Shown here: piece after piece, positions 1-9,353 of the stretch
Position numbering within the stretch: position 1 is the stretch's first letter
Layout of the letters: each line of letters begins with the position of its first letter
NCBI GenBank assembly: GCA_001783715.1
Contig: MFNF01000042.1
Coordinates: 1-64,000 of the forward strand
DNA from: Candidatus Lambdaproteobacteria bacterium RIFOXYD2_FULL_56_26
Lineage (GTDB): Bacteria > SAR324 > XYD2-FULL-50-16
Direction: 5' to 3'
Length of the DNA stretch: 64,000 bases
Translations under genes and position numbers: made by a program
The notes under the pieces: model-generated
The model's database searches: none
What the model was told of the DNA's origin: nothing
The model's input: the letters and a program-made list of their open reading frames with translations, nothing else

Positions 1-1013
1 TGGCCGCTGAAATTTTTGAACGCTTTGCATACCTGTTGAGTCTTTCCATGACTATGTCTAGCAGGTTTTATCTCTGCTATGCTAGTCAAGACCCTTTTCT
101 TAATATAACCTAGTCCAACACCTTGACCCTGTGAATTTGCTTCTTTGGGCCAGTGCCCTGAGATTCCATCCTCAAAAATACTCTTTTTTTCATAAGGTTC
201 TATTTTAATGCTTACCATTTGAAATGTGACCTTTATTTCCTCCGGTAGCTCTACAACCCTTATTGTCAAGTCTTCATTTTGCAAAATATACTTAACGGCG
301 TTGTCAAGCAAATGATACAAAGCAACTTGTACTGACGTATAATCAAAATACGCTTTCGCCTGTGTTTTTTCAAAATCAACACGGACCCCTTTATCTGTAA
401 AATCAGCAAAAAACATATAGAGTGCATTCATTAGAACTCGATGAATCTCGTGTATGTCTGCTTTTATTTTTGGTTCTTGTGTGAAAAATAAATTCGCCAC
501 GGTAATTTCAGACCCGATTGCCATGTTATTTTTTGCTATTCTGAAAAGCGCATCTGCAATTCGATCAGACTCCTCCTTGACATGGGCAGATATCAACTTA
601 ATAGCTTCTGCGCGACTTGTCGATCCAGCTTCTGGAGGAATGATTGAATAAATTTCCTGCTTGTTTTTTCCATTAAGGGTGACAAGATTATGGAGAATCT
701 TGCGGTTTCTGTCCTGAAGTGAACTTGCAGTGTCGATTTTCGCCTGTTTAAGTACGCCTACATACGATGATAGGGTCAACGCTATTGCCCGAAATTGTTT
801 GGGATTTCTACTCAGGTATTCTTTATCTGTTGTTGCCGCAAATAAAATGCCACTTTCAGTGGAAATTTTCTCAATACGGACACCGTAACCACTTTTTAAT
901 TCAAGAAGGGGTTTCTCAGAATTTTCAAAATGGGATAAAAGAGCTATTTCTCTGTCTGTAAAGTTACAGAATAATAGGCTGTCATTAGAAAGAATGCGAA
1001 TTCGGATGGCCAT
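1..1013 (-). CDS. Sensor histidine kinase-like protein, 3' end beyond window
   Basis: The minus strand is open from ATG at 1013 to the window edge (337 codons, no stop), so the gene is truncated by the window. The C-terminal half reads as a HATPase_c (GHKL) domain: an N-box LLDNAVKY at residues 235-242 and a glycine-rich GQGVGLGYIKKRV at about 296-308. A candidate phospho-acceptor is His108 in KILHNLVTLNGKNKQEI, followed by helical stretches. The N-terminal 100 residues are an unrecognised soluble sensor region with no membrane segment. The gene starts 11 bases after the corrected stop of the receiver protein, so the two form an apparent kinase/receiver pair. Base composition is clearly more A+T-rich than everything from 1.7 kb onward, which suggests acquisition. 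The substrate and signal are unknown. Confidence 0.8.
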   Translation of the reverse strand, partial: MAIRIRILSNDSLLFCNFTDREIALLSHFENSEKPLLELKSGYGVRIEKISTESGILFAATTDKEYLSRNPKQFRAIALTLSSYVGVLKQAKIDTASSLQDRNRKILHNLVTLNGKNKQEIYSIIPPEAGSTSRAEAIKLISAHVKEESDRIADALFRIAKNNMAIGSEITVANLFFTQEPKIKADIHEIHRVLMNALYMFFADFTDKGVRVDFEKTQAKAYFDYTSVQVALYHLLDNAVKYILQNEDLTIRVVELPEEIKVTFQMVSIKIEPYEKKSIFEDGISGHWPKEANSQGQGVGLGYIKKRVLTSIAEIKPARHSHGKTQQVCKAFKNFSG

Positions 1014-1024
1014 TTATCTTTACC

Positions 1025-1617
1025 TTATTCAATGGTTAATTCTTCCAAAACTTTAAAGAACTCATAAGGCTCTGCGTTTTTTGGTAAAAGCCGATCTGCT
1101 TTCTGTAGAGTTTCATTGAACCTATCACCGTAGGATTCAGCTGAGTAAATTACTAGATGCTTGTTTGGATACCTTTCCTTTAGTGCTTTAGCTAGACCGA
1201 GCCCCTCGTCTTGAAAAGCTAACTTTTTCCCAACCCCCTGAATATCAACAAAAAAACATCTGCATTTCTAACAACGCTTTGATCTAATGCTGCAAGGTCA
1301 GAAACAATTTTTGTGCTTGACCACCCAGCCTTCTTTAGCATGCCAACGACTTTAAACGAGGTATCATCGTCAATAAATAGAATTTGAAGCAATTCCTTTC
1401 GTTTTTTTTCAAACACATTTTTTGCGTTTGAAAGTGCAGGAGGATGAGCCTCGTTTTGTTGGGTTGTATTGGTATTATTGTTGACAATGGTCGTGTTGAT
1501 AGGCGGCGATGGAGGGACCTCCTTTTTGTTTTCAGAACTAGGGAAAAGGAGCCAAGTGAGAAAAGTGACTCCAATACCGCTAAATATCCAAGGCATGTTG
1601 TCCAACAACCAATCCAT
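1025..1617 (-). CDS. Membrane-anchored receiver (REC) domain protein with a homopolymer frameshift
   Basis: The N-terminus has one membrane helix (about residues 9-25, WIFSGIGVTFLTWLLF), then a Pro/Asn-rich linker with an NNNTNTT stretch. A receiver domain follows, starting near residue 77. As read, the frame runs wrong after a run of seven T on the minus strand (A-run 1250-1256) and stops at 1219. Adding one base restores FFVDIQGVGKK and a full REC end, stopping at 1025 (197 aa). The restored protein has the acidic DDD at 83-85, the likely phospho-Asp125, Ser159 and Lys180. There is no DNA-binding output domain, so the output is probably the membrane helix. The frameshift could be a sequencing error, a real mutation or programmed slippage. 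It lies directly upstream of the kinase and shares its A+T-rich composition. Confidence 0.75.
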
Positions 1618-1665
1618 ATGTTCTCCAAGATAACGTTTTGAAAAAAAGACCTACAAACAAAAATT

Positions 1666-2445
1666 CTACCTCCAATAAACCCACACCTTTCCGTCTTTGT
1701 CGCTGGTGAAGATGTAGAGGATCTCGCCGTTGATGGCTTTTTCGTATTGTTTTTGCACTTCCGGGGCGGGGATGTGGTTTTCCGATTGGGAATCTGCCGC
1801 CTGTTGTTCGTCGGCGTAGGTTTTGATGGAGAACTTGGTCACCGCTTCCCCTTCTTTTTCCACTCCGGTCACTTCCAGTTTGGAGGTCTTGCCGTCTTGC
1901 CGCTTGGTTTGAACGATCAGGCCTTCCTTGACCAGGGCCTTTTGGCTGTCCTTTTTTTCCGGGCCAAAGGCTGCTTCGGCCTCAAAGGTGCCGCTGGTGC
2001 TGAAGGTCACGTTTTCGGTGTCCCCTTTGGGCCAAGCCAGGGAGTAGCCCTCGCCGCCCCAGGTGAACTCGGTGGTTTCGCCCCGTTGGCGCAGGTTGAA
2101 CTGGATTCCCTGGATGCGGATGATCGGGAATTTTTCCTTGGGGTGCATTTTTTCGTATTCCACGGTCAGGGTGTCCTTACCGCTGACCACCTGCTTGTAG
2201 GACTGGGGGACCAACAGGACCTTTTTAGGGCCTTCGGCAATCGGTTGGTTTTTGGAGTTTGCCGGAACGGCGGCATGGTCGGAGGTGATTTCCCCTTCTG
2301 CCGCTCCTGGGTCACTGCCGTTCTTGGCGGCGGCGGCTTTGGGGGCCGGTTCGGCCTTGGTTGCCTTCTTGGGGGTTTCGGCGGCGTAAACTGCCGGGGC
2401 AAAGGCCAACAGCAAGGCCAAAATCCAGGTTGTCCGTGACTTCAT
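1666..2445 (-). CDS. Exported hypothetical protein
   Basis: A 259-residue protein with a clear Sec signal peptide (ILALLLAFAPAVYA, cleavage near residue 21). A Lys/Ala/Pro-rich low-complexity stretch runs to about residue 70, followed by a beta-rich domain with alternating polar and hydrophobic strands ending in GKVWVYWR. I do not recognise the family. It starts 10 bases after the stop of the phosphohexomutase and is probably co-transcribed with it. Its G+C matches the chromosome, unlike the receiver gene 48 bases further on, so the composition boundary falls between them. It is likely periplasmic or outer-membrane associated. Confidence 0.72.
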   Translation of the reverse strand: MKSRTTWILALLLAFAPAVYAAETPKKATKAEPAPKAAAAKNGSDPGAAEGEITSDHAAVPANSKNQPIAEGPKKVLLVPQSYKQVVSGKDTLTVEYEKMHPKEKFPIIRIQGIQFNLRQRGETTEFTWGGEGYSLAWPKGDTENVTFSTSGTFEAEAAFGPEKKDSQKALVKEGLIVQTKRQDGKTSKLEVTGVEKEGEAVTKFSIKTYADEQQAADSQSENHIPAPEVQKQYEKAINGEILYIFTSDKDGKVWVYWR

Positions 2446-2455
2446 CTTGTCTCCA

Positions 2456-4453
2456 TCAAAGTTTGGGATCGCTTCCTTTTAACAAGGCCTTGCCCTTTTG
2501 AGCAATCACGAATCCATCTTGGCTCCGTTCAATCAGCCCCTGCTTGGCCTCCATTTCCTTTAGGACCCGTTCCACCGGAAGCCCCGACGCAGGGAGCGAT
2601 TTGGGGTCTTGCCCTTGGGCAATGGCGGCCAGAAGCCTGGCTTCCAGCTGGGCCAAAGGGTTGGCGGAGTTTTTGAGGCCCCGGAGCAAAAGGAGGTGTA
2701 AGGCCTGGGCCAATTGGCCCAGCTTTTGGGTCCCCGAGAGTGGCCCCCGCAGGTACAAGGCGGACTTGTCCTCGGTCCCCGAGTTGCGGACAAAAACCGC
2801 TCCGTAGGGGGTACCGTTTTCCGAAAGGTGGCAAAAGAGCAGGCTCGGCTCTTCTCCGAAGGCCTGGAATTGGCCGGTAAAGCCTTCGCCCAGGCAGCTG
2901 GGCAAGAGGGAGAGGATTTGGGCCGAAAGAGTCTCTCGGAAGGCCTGCCCAGGTTCCAGCCGGGACTTGTCCACATAATAGACGTAAAAGGTTTCTTTCA
3001 TCCCCCCGGCAAAGGGGTGGGCCAGGGTTTGGCCGTCCTTGACCTTGGCCATGGCGGCCAGGCTGTTGAGCCCCGCCTTGAGGCCGTTGCCCGCAAAACC
3101 GGGGAAGGGGCGGTGGAGCCAAAAGGGGCTCAAGGCATGGCCCGATTCTTCCAGGCCCAAGGCAAAGTCCAAGGGGCCACTGGGGGTTTGCGGCCCCTGG
3201 GCCAAGGCGGCTTCAAACCGAACGGTCAGGTCCAAGGCCGAAGCGGCAGGGTTCTGCTGCCAAGCTTCCAGGTAATCCCAAAGCTCTTGGTTTTTGGTCC
3301 CCAAGGCCAAACGGGAACGGAGCACCGAGGCCACCGCCCGGACCAGCAACCACTTGTCCCCCACCCCGGTCAGGGTTTCCTGGAACCCCAGGGCCTTAAC
3401 CGCTTGGCCCAAGAGCAGGTCGCTTTCCACGGTAAAGGCGAAGCTGCGGCCCCCTGCCCCTTGGGTCTGGGCAAGATATTGGCCCAGGTGGAAGCCCAGT
3501 AGGTCCCCGGAGCTGACCCAGGCCTTTTGGCTTTTGGGGTCGTAGTCGAGCCGGTAACAACGGTCGCCGTCCCCATCAAAGGCCAGACCTACCAACCGGA
3601 CCGATCCGTCCCAGATTTCTGACCGCCCGGTTTGGGCAAAAAATTCGGCCAAAAAACGGTTGGCCGGATACCGCCGGGCCAAGTCGTTTTGGGTAATCGA
3701 TTCTTGGCCTTCCAGGTCGGTGACCCCGCAGTTTTGGTTGATCGGTCCTTCCAGGTTGGTGAGAATCAATTCCCTGAGCCCTAACCCTCCAAGCAAAGGT
3801 TCCACCACCGAGGCCGCCGCCCCCTTGGAGGCATCGATCACCAAAAGATGGTCCTTCAGGTCCATCCCCGCCGTGATCCAGCTGTTTTTTGGGTCCAAGC
3901 TGGATTCCACAAAAAAGGCCCAGGCCTCTTCATGGACCCCGATCATCTCCCCTTGGGGCTCAATCCGGCTGAAGTCCAGGTCCTTGTAGGCATAAAGCTT
4001 GGTGGTCAGCCTTTGGTCGTCTTGGGGCAGGAACTTGAGCCCAAAGCCGGGCAAAAACAATTTGATCCCGTTCTGGTCGGCCGGGTTGTGGCTGGCGGTC
4101 AACATGGCTCCCGCCCGGCAGCCTTTTTCCATCATGTACAACGGCACCGCCGGGGTGGGCAAAATCCCCAGGCCCAAAACGGTCAGCCCCGCTTTGCGCA
4201 GGCCCTGGACAAAGGCGGAATCAAACCGCCCCGCCTCGTCCCGGCCATCCCAGCCGACCGCCACCTTGTCCCCCTGCCGGGCCAAGCGGGTCTCCAACAG
4301 CAGTTGGCCAAAGGCGTAGCCATAAAGCTCAAAAAAGGCGGGGGTCAAAAACCCCTCTTCCACAAAGGTGGCCACCGGGTCCTTGGAGCCCAATTCGGCT
4401 TTGACCCGGCCCCGAACGCCATCGGTGCCCTGCAAGCGGAGTAGATTGGTCAT
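2456..4453 (-). CDS. Phosphoglucomutase/phosphomannomutase family (alpha-D-phosphohexomutase)
   Basis: Interconverts hexose 1- and 6-phosphates in the cytoplasm. The four-domain family signatures are present in order: LQGTDGVRGR near the N-terminus, the phosphoserine loop LTASHNPADQNGIK, the metal loop FDGDGDRC, the sugar-binding EESGHA, and the phosphate-binding RNSGTEDKSALYLRG. I chose ATG 4453 (MTNLLRLQG) because AGGA lies just upstream and the family normally begins at this motif; ATGs at 4471 and 4531 are alternatives. At about 665 residues it is longer than the usual 450-550. It carries an insertion after the metal domain (around GTKNQELWDYLEAW) and a roughly 60-residue helical C-terminal extension. 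Sugar specificity cannot be decided. Divergent from trpS. Confidence 0.9.
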   Translation of the reverse strand: MTNLLRLQGTDGVRGRVKAELGSKDPVATFVEEGFLTPAFFELYGYAFGQLLLETRLARQGDKVAVGWDGRDEAGRFDSAFVQGLRKAGLTVLGLGILPTPAVPLYMMEKGCRAGAMLTASHNPADQNGIKLFLPGFGLKFLPQDDQRLTTKLYAYKDLDFSRIEPQGEMIGVHEEAWAFFVESSLDPKNSWITAGMDLKDHLLVIDASKGAAASVVEPLLGGLGLRELILTNLEGPINQNCGVTDLEGQESITQNDLARRYPANRFLAEFFAQTGRSEIWDGSVRLVGLAFDGDGDRCYRLDYDPKSQKAWVSSGDLLGFHLGQYLAQTQGAGGRSFAFTVESDLLLGQAVKALGFQETLTGVGDKWLLVRAVASVLRSRLALGTKNQELWDYLEAWQQNPAASALDLTVRFEAALAQGPQTPSGPLDFALGLEESGHALSPFWLHRPFPGFAGNGLKAGLNSLAAMAKVKDGQTLAHPFAGGMKETFYVYYVDKSRLEPGQAFRETLSAQILSLLPSCLGEGFTGQFQAFGEEPSLLFCHLSENGTPYGAVFVRNSGTEDKSALYLRGPLSGTQKLGQLAQALHLLLLRGLKNSANPLAQLEARLLAAIAQGQDPKSLPASGLPVERVLKEMEAKQGLIERSQDGFVIAQKGKALLKGSDPKL

Positions 4454-4589
4454 ATTCGTCCTGTAACGCATAAGGGGGAGGGGCTTGGTAGGTAAAAGGT
4501 AGAAGGCTTTTTGGGATTTGTCTATTTTCAATCCTGGTTGAATCGGCTACAAAGGAAGACTTAAAAACCCGTCCGTCCGTGAAACGACC

Positions 4590-5591
4590 ATGAACCAAAC
4601 CAAAATATCCCTGACCGGGATCAAACCTTCGGGCACCCCGCACATCGGCAACCTGATGGGGGCGATCCAACCGGCGCTGGAGCTGGCCCGCCAGTACAAG
4701 GCCCTGTATTTTATAGCCGACTACCACGCCTTGACCACGGTGCGGGAGAGCAAGGCCCTGAACGCCCAGGTTTATGAGGTGGCCGCCACTTGGCTGGCTG
4801 CGGGGCTCGACCCCGAAGAGGTGGTTTTCTACCGGCAGTCCGACATCCCCGAGGTTTTTGAGTTCACCTGGATCTTGGCCTGTTTCGCGGCCAAGGGCCT
4901 GCTCAACCGGGCGCACGCTTACAAGGATGCGGTGGCCAAAAACGAAGCGGCCCAACGGGACCCGGACTTTGGGATCAACATGGGGCTTTTTAACTACCCG
5001 GTCCTGATGGCTGCCGACATCCTCCTTTACGGTGCCCATCTGGTCCCGGTCGGTCAGGACCAAAAACAACAATTGGAAATCGCCCGGGACATCGCCGAAG
5101 CGTTCAACCACCAGTATGGGGAGACCTTGGTGCTGCCCGAACCGATGATCAGCGAATCGGTCAAAACCATCCCCGGGATTGACGGGCGCAAGATGAGCAA
5201 AAGTTACGACAACGTGCTGCCTCTGTTTGTCCCGGCCAAAGAACTGCGCAAGCGGGTGATGCAGATTGTGACCGATTCCAAAGGGGTCGAGGAGCCCAAA
5301 GATCCGGCCACCTGCAACCTGTTCCAGCTGTTCAAGATTTTTGCCTCCAAGGCGAGGCAGGAGGAAATGGCCCAGGCCTACCAAAAGGGCGGGCTGGGTT
5401 ACGGTGCGGTCAAACAGGAGTTGTTTGAACTGGTGGACGCTTTTGTGGCTCCCGGACGAGAGGTTTATCAGTCTTACCTGCAAGACACGCAGAAGCTGGA
5501 CCGGATTTTGGCCCAAGGGGCCCAGAAGGCCAGAGACATCGCCCGACCCAATTTGGCCGCCGCCCGAAAGGCGGTGGGGATCACCCGCTAA
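4590..5591 (+). CDS. trpS: Tryptophan--tRNA ligase
   Basis: Class Ic aminoacyl-tRNA synthetase charging tRNA-Trp. The first signature GIKPSGTPHIGNLMG contains the HIGN form of the HIGH motif. The second signature is KMSKS in GRKMSKSYDN. Motifs typical of TrpRS follow the Rossmann fold, such as VGQDQKQQLEIARD. The length of 333 aa is normal for the family. It begins a plus-strand run continuing into a membrane protein and guaA, and it is divergent from the phosphohexomutase with a 136-base shared promoter region. Confidence 0.97.
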   Translation: MNQTKISLTGIKPSGTPHIGNLMGAIQPALELARQYKALYFIADYHALTTVRESKALNAQVYEVAATWLAAGLDPEEVVFYRQSDIPEVFEFTWILACFAAKGLLNRAHAYKDAVAKNEAAQRDPDFGINMGLFNYPVLMAADILLYGAHLVPVGQDQKQQLEIARDIAEAFNHQYGETLVLPEPMISESVKTIPGIDGRKMSKSYDNVLPLFVPAKELRKRVMQIVTDSKGVEEPKDPATCNLFQLFKIFASKARQEEMAQAYQKGGLGYGAVKQELFELVDAFVAPGREVYQSYLQDTQKLDRILAQGAQKARDIARPNLAAARKAVGITR

Positions 5592-5606
5592 AAAAAGGTT
5601 CAAAAG

Positions 5607-5972
5607 ATGAAACTGAAACTGGGGCGCTCCCAAGGGCTGGGATGGATCGGCATGGGACTGGTGACCCTGCTGGGCAGTTGGATCCTGCCCTGGGCGGTGA
5701 CCTTGGCCCTGTTGGGGTATGGCCTGCTCCGTTGGATCACTTTTAAGGACAAATTCCAGGGGGCCGGGTTTGCAGGACTGGCTCTGATGACTGGATTTTT
5801 GCTGTTTGGGCCACTTTCGGGGGTCTTTTGGCTGTTGAAACTGACGGGTCTGATCCTGGTTGCCTTGGGGGCCTTGATGATGGTCTTGCCCCAAACCGAG
5901 GTGGACCAACTGGACGAGAACCCGCAACCTTCCCTTCCCCAATCACTTAAAGACCTTGAGGACAACGAATGA
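5607..5972 (+). CDS. Small multi-pass membrane protein
   Basis: A 121-residue protein with three to four hydrophobic helices (about residues 10-40, 52-72 and 74-96) and an acidic tail [10 protein letters not shown] onward. I do not recognise the family. It lies 15 bases after trpS and its ATGA overlaps the guaA start by four bases, indicating translational coupling within a trpS-orf-guaA operon. Inner-membrane location is inferred from hydrophobicity only. Confidence 0.7.
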   Translation: MKLKLGRSQGLGWIGMGLVTLLGSWILPWAVTLALLGYGLLRWITFKDKFQGAGFAGLALMTGFLLFGPLSGVFWLLKLTGLILVALGALMMVLPQTEVDQLDENPQPSLPQSLKDLEDNE

Positions 5973-7498
5973 TCTTGATCTTGGATTTTGGCTCCCAATA
6001 CACCCAGTTGATTGCCCGGCGGATTCGGGAGATGAAGGTTTATTGTGAGATCCACCCCTGCACCTTGGAAACCGAAAAAATCAAGGCCCTCAACCCGGAA
6101 GCCCTGATCCTCTCGGGTGGCCCCAGCTCGGTTTTGGGGGAGCATAGCCCCAAGGTGGACCCGGCCCTCTTTGCCTGGGGCCTGCCGATCTTAGGGATCT
6201 GTTATGGCCAACAGTTGATGGTCAGCCTGATGGGGGGAAAGGTAGAAAAGGCGCAACATTCCGAATATGGCCGTACCGAGCTTAAAATTTGTGGGGGCCA
6301 GGAAGATTTCTTTTACGGTGTGGAAAACCCCGGTGTGGTTTGGATGAGCCATGGGGACCGGGTGATTTCGATTCCCCCTGGGTTTGAGGTCTTGGCGACC
6401 AGCCAAGGTGCCCCTTTTGCGGCGATTTGCCACAAGGCCAAGAAACTATACGCCATCCAGTATCACCCGGAAGTGACCCACAGCCAAGGGGGCACCCAGA
6501 TGTTGCACAACTTCTTGTTTGAAGTGGCCGGGGTCAAATCCGGATGGGGAATGGAAAGTTTCCTGGAAACCAAGACCCAAGAGATCAAAGCCCAGGTAGG
6601 CACCAACAAGGTCCTCTGTGCCCTTTCGGGCGGGGTGGACAGTTCGGTGGTGGCGATCCTGCTGCACAAGGCGATTGGGGACCAGTTGGTCTGCGTTTTT
6701 GTGGACAACGGGCTGTTGCGCAAAGAAGAGGCCCACCAAGTGGTGGACCTGTTCCGGTCTCACTACCACATCAATCTGGTCCATGTGGATGCAAGGGACC
6801 ACTTCTTGGGCCAGTTGGCCGGAGTGAGCGACCCCGAGCAAAAGCGCAAGATCATTGGCCGGGAGTTCATTGAGGTCTTTGAACAAGAAGCCGCCAAGAT
6901 CAAGGATGTCCACTTTTTGGCCCAAGGCACCCTGTACCCGGACGTGATCGAATCGGTCTCCTTCAAGGGGCCCAGTGCGGTGATCAAAAGCCACCACAAC
7001 GTCGGCGGCCTACCCGAGAAGATGCGGATGAAGCTGGTCGAGCCTTTGCGGGAGTTGTTTAAGGACGAGGTCAGGGAGCTGGGGCGTAACCTGGGCCTGC
7101 CTGAAGCTTACCTGACCCGCCACCCCTTCCCCGGCCCCGGTTTGGCGGTCCGCATCCTGGGCGAAGTAACCCCCGAAAAGGTGGCGGTGCTGCAAGAGGC
7201 GGATGCCATCGTCCGAGAAGAGATCAAAAAGGCCGGGCTTTACGAAAAGATTTGGCAGGCCTTTGGGGTACTGCTGCCGGTTAAGTCGGTCGGGGTAATG
7301 GGGGATTCGAGGACCTACGAATGGACCTTGGCGATCCGTTCGGTGGACTCGGTGGACGCTATGACCGCCGACTGGACCCACCTGCCCTACGAACTGTTGG
7401 GCAAGATGAGCAACCGGATCATCAACGAGGTCCCCAAGATCAACCGGGTCGTTTACGACATCACCAGCAAACCTCCGGGGACCATCGAATGGGAATAA
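5969..7498 (+). CDS. guaA: GMP synthase (glutamine-hydrolysing)
   Basis: Converts XMP to GMP using glutamine and ATP. The N-terminal class I glutamine amidotransferase has the nucleophile Cys in GICYGQQLM and the His/Glu of YHPEVTHS. The ATP-pyrophosphatase domain starts with the P-loop [11 protein letters not shown]. The C-terminal dimerisation domain has [13 protein letters not shown] and ends TIEWE, as in the family. At 509 aa it is slightly short of E. coli GuaA. The end overlaps the downstream LolA-like gene by 10 bases, a coupling of purine synthesis with an envelope gene that probably reflects dense packing. Confidence 0.98.
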   Translation: MILILDFGSQYTQLIARRIREMKVYCEIHPCTLETEKIKALNPEALILSGGPSSVLGEHSPKVDPALFAWGLPILGICYGQQLMVSLMGGKVEKAQHSEYGRTELKICGGQEDFFYGVENPGVVWMSHGDRVISIPPGFEVLATSQGAPFAAICHKAKKLYAIQYHPEVTHSQGGTQMLHNFLFEVAGVKSGWGMESFLETKTQEIKAQVGTNKVLCALSGGVDSSVVAILLHKAIGDQLVCVFVDNGLLRKEEAHQVVDLFRSHYHINLVHVDARDHFLGQLAGVSDPEQKRKIIGREFIEVFEQEAAKIKDVHFLAQGTLYPDVIESVSFKGPSAVIKSHHNVGGLPEKMRMKLVEPLRELFKDEVRELGRNLGLPEAYLTRHPFPGPGLAVRILGEVTPEKVAVLQEADAIVREEIKKAGLYEKIWQAFGVLLPVKSVGVMGDSRTYEWTLAIRSVDSVDAMTADWTHLPYELLGKMSNRIINEVPKINRVVYDITSKPPGTIEWE

Positions 7499-8148
7499 CC
7501 CTGCGACTGTTGGCCCTGGGCTTGGTTTGGACCTCCTGCGGAGGGGCCACAACCGGTCTGGCCGGGGAGCTGGAAAAGCTGGAGGCGGCGCTGGCCAAAA
7601 CCTCCTCGTTCAGCGCTCATTTTATCCAAAAGACCTACAACCCCTTGCGGGACAAAACGGTGGTCTTGTCCGGCCGATTGTCTTGGATGCGTCCGGGGCT
7701 GGTGCGGTTTGAGTACCAGGAGCCGGACCCTTTGCTGGTCGTGGTGGGCAAACGTCAGGTTTGGATCTACGACCCGATCCTTGAAAACGTCACCCTTGAG
7801 CCCAAGGCCGAGGTGGACCGGCTGGAAGCCTTGTCCTTTTTTTTTGGCACCACAAGGCTGACCGACCTGTACGAACCGCTGAGCAAGCCCCAGCACACAA
7901 GCCCCTTGGCCCAAGGTGCGGGCTGGATCTACCTGAAACCCAAAAAACCGACCCCCGGTCTGGTGGAACTCCACCTCCAGCCCGGTTTGGGTTTGTTGCG
8001 GGGATTTTTGGTGTTTGACGACCAAGGGAACTGGCGGCTCTTTGAGCTGGAACAGCCCAACCAAGGCCCGGCACCAAAGGCCGAGGACTTTGAATTCAAG
8101 ATTCCCGAGGGGATGGAAGTGATTGACAAGCTCACGGTGGCCCACTAG
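7489..8148 (+). CDS. lolA: LolA family outer-membrane lipoprotein carrier
   Basis: A 219-aa exported protein. ATG 7489 gives a signal peptide [17 protein letters not shown] and so is preferred over upstream in-frame starts inside guaA. The mature part has the LolA pattern: an N-terminal helix, then [33 protein letters not shown] and [12 protein letters not shown], with C-terminal strands. LolA carries lipoproteins across the periplasm from LolCDE to LolB. The Cys near the end of the signal region (WTSCGG) might act as a lipobox, which would make it LolB-like instead. A second LolA-like gene (17387-18193) is the specialised partner of the RND cluster. Confidence 0.78.
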   Translation: MGITLRLLALGLVWTSCGGATTGLAGELEKLEAALAKTSSFSAHFIQKTYNPLRDKTVVLSGRLSWMRPGLVRFEYQEPDPLLVVVGKRQVWIYDPILENVTLEPKAEVDRLEALSFFFGTTRLTDLYEPLSKPQHTSPLAQGAGWIYLKPKKPTPGLVELHLQPGLGLLRGFLVFDDQGNWRLFELEQPNQGPAPKAEDFEFKIPEGMEVIDKLTVAH

Positions 8149-8202
8149 TTTAAACGAAGTGCCCAGTTTGCCCGCTGGGCCGAACCAAAGCCGGATTGGT
8201 CA

Positions 8203-8919
8203 ATGAAAAGAATCGTTTTTTTGCTCTGCCTTTTTTGCTGGACTCTGCCCCTTGCCTGGGCCCAAGACGAGAATTTGCCTGCCGCCCAGGAGCCCCAGAC
8301 CCTGGAACTCCCTGTAGCCGAGGCCAAATCCCCCATTTTGGAACTCAAGGAAGGGTACCAGATCTACCCCGTGGACCGGCTGGGAAACAGTCTCTACCAC
8401 AACAAGGAGCGAATTTTTTCAAGACAGGGTTTTTCGATTCGTGGTATATTGCCGATCAAGCAGGGCCTGATGGTTTGGGGCCAAGATGCCGAAGAAGCCA
8501 AGAAGATGGACTTCGTGGAAGCCGAAGGCCAAGACGGCACCTTGACCGCCCTCGAAGGCGGTTGCTACAAACTCCAGCTCAAGGGCGGGATCACTAGGCT
8601 GTACCAGCTGTTGCCAAACGGCGTGATCTCCGACCTGCTGCCGACCTCCAACACGGCGGGCAATCTGGTGTACAATGGCAAGGACCTGGTCGCCTTCAGC
8701 CACATCACCGGCGGCCAGCAGATCCAAAGCCCGGAGGGGAAAACGCTTTATCAGTACAGCTTCAAGTTGCATTGGGTGAAATTGGGCAAGGAGGACGTGG
8801 TCCAACTGCCCAAGACCTACACCGGCTACAGCACGGAGCTGAATCTGCATTGGATCAAGGAGAACCAATTGCAGGTGACCAATGGAGATGGACAGGTTGA
8901 CCGCCTGACGCTCCGTTAA
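8203..8919 (+). CDS. Exported hypothetical protein
   Basis: A 238-residue protein with a clean signal peptide (IVFLLCLFCWTLPLAWAQ) and a beta-rich periplasmic domain with repeated short strand/turn units (for example YKLQLKGGITRLYQLLPNG). The family is not recognised. It is preceded by a short GCCCAG/CTGGGC hairpin at 8161-8180, 22 bases before the start, and followed 14 bases later by the DksA-type gene, so it may be the first cistron of that unit. Confidence 0.72.
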   Translation: MKRIVFLLCLFCWTLPLAWAQDENLPAAQEPQTLELPVAEAKSPILELKEGYQIYPVDRLGNSLYHNKERIFSRQGFSIRGILPIKQGLMVWGQDAEEAKKMDFVEAEGQDGTLTALEGGCYKLQLKGGITRLYQLLPNGVISDLLPTSNTAGNLVYNGKDLVAFSHITGGQQIQSPEGKTLYQYSFKLHWVKLGKEDVVQLPKTYTGYSTELNLHWIKENQLQVTNGDGQVDRLTLR

Positions 8920-8933
8920 CTTTTGGAGGTAAA

Positions 8934-9323
8934 ATGGAGTTCGATGAAACCTCTGCTGAGCTAAGCCCCCAAGAATACGAACACTTTAAGGCCAAGCTGC
9001 AAGAACAGCTGGGCGCATTGATGGTCGATTCGGACGGAACTGTGCAGGAAATGCAGGGAGCAGATCTGGAATTTCCCGATCCCGGAGACCGGGCTACTTA
9101 CGAGTTTGAGCGGAACACCACCTTGCGCATCCGGGACCGGGAACGCAAACTGGCCAAGAAGGTCAGTCAGGCGATTGAGCGGTTGGAGGCAGGGACCTAC
9201 AACGAATGCGAAGAGTGCGGTGAGCCAATCGGCAAAAAGCGGCTGGACGCAAGACCGGTGACCACCCTTTGCATCCTTTGCAAAGAGTCCCAGGAGCAGC
9301 AAGAGCACATCCGTAACTCCTAG
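8934..9323 (+). CDS. DksA/TraR family zinc-finger transcription factor
   Basis: A 129-aa protein with a helical N-terminal coiled coil and a C-terminal C4 zinc finger: CEECGEPI, then CILCKESQ after 14 residues. This matches DksA/TraR, which bind the RNA polymerase secondary channel with ppGpp. The region before the finger (IRDRERKLAKKVSQAIERLEAGTYNECEECG) is canonical. A strong RBS, GGAGG, lies seven bases before ATG. It is shorter than E. coli DksA (151 aa), so it may be a DksA paralogue rather than the global regulator. Confidence 0.86.
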   Translation: MEFDETSAELSPQEYEHFKAKLQEQLGALMVDSDGTVQEMQGADLEFPDPGDRATYEFERNTTLRIRDRERKLAKKVSQAIERLEAGTYNECEECGEPIGKKRLDARPVTTLCILCKESQEQQEHIRNS

Positions 9324-9353
9324 GGCTGACCTTCACTATAGAGCTGTTTGTTT

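Noticed and set aside
1335-1628. 97-codon ORF overlapping the receiver gene
   Set aside because: It is an alternative frame of the same DNA and does not give the REC motifs; the 1617 frame with one added base does.
4329-5942. 537-codon antisense ORF over trpS
   Set aside because: Shadow of trpS and the following gene, which have full family signatures.
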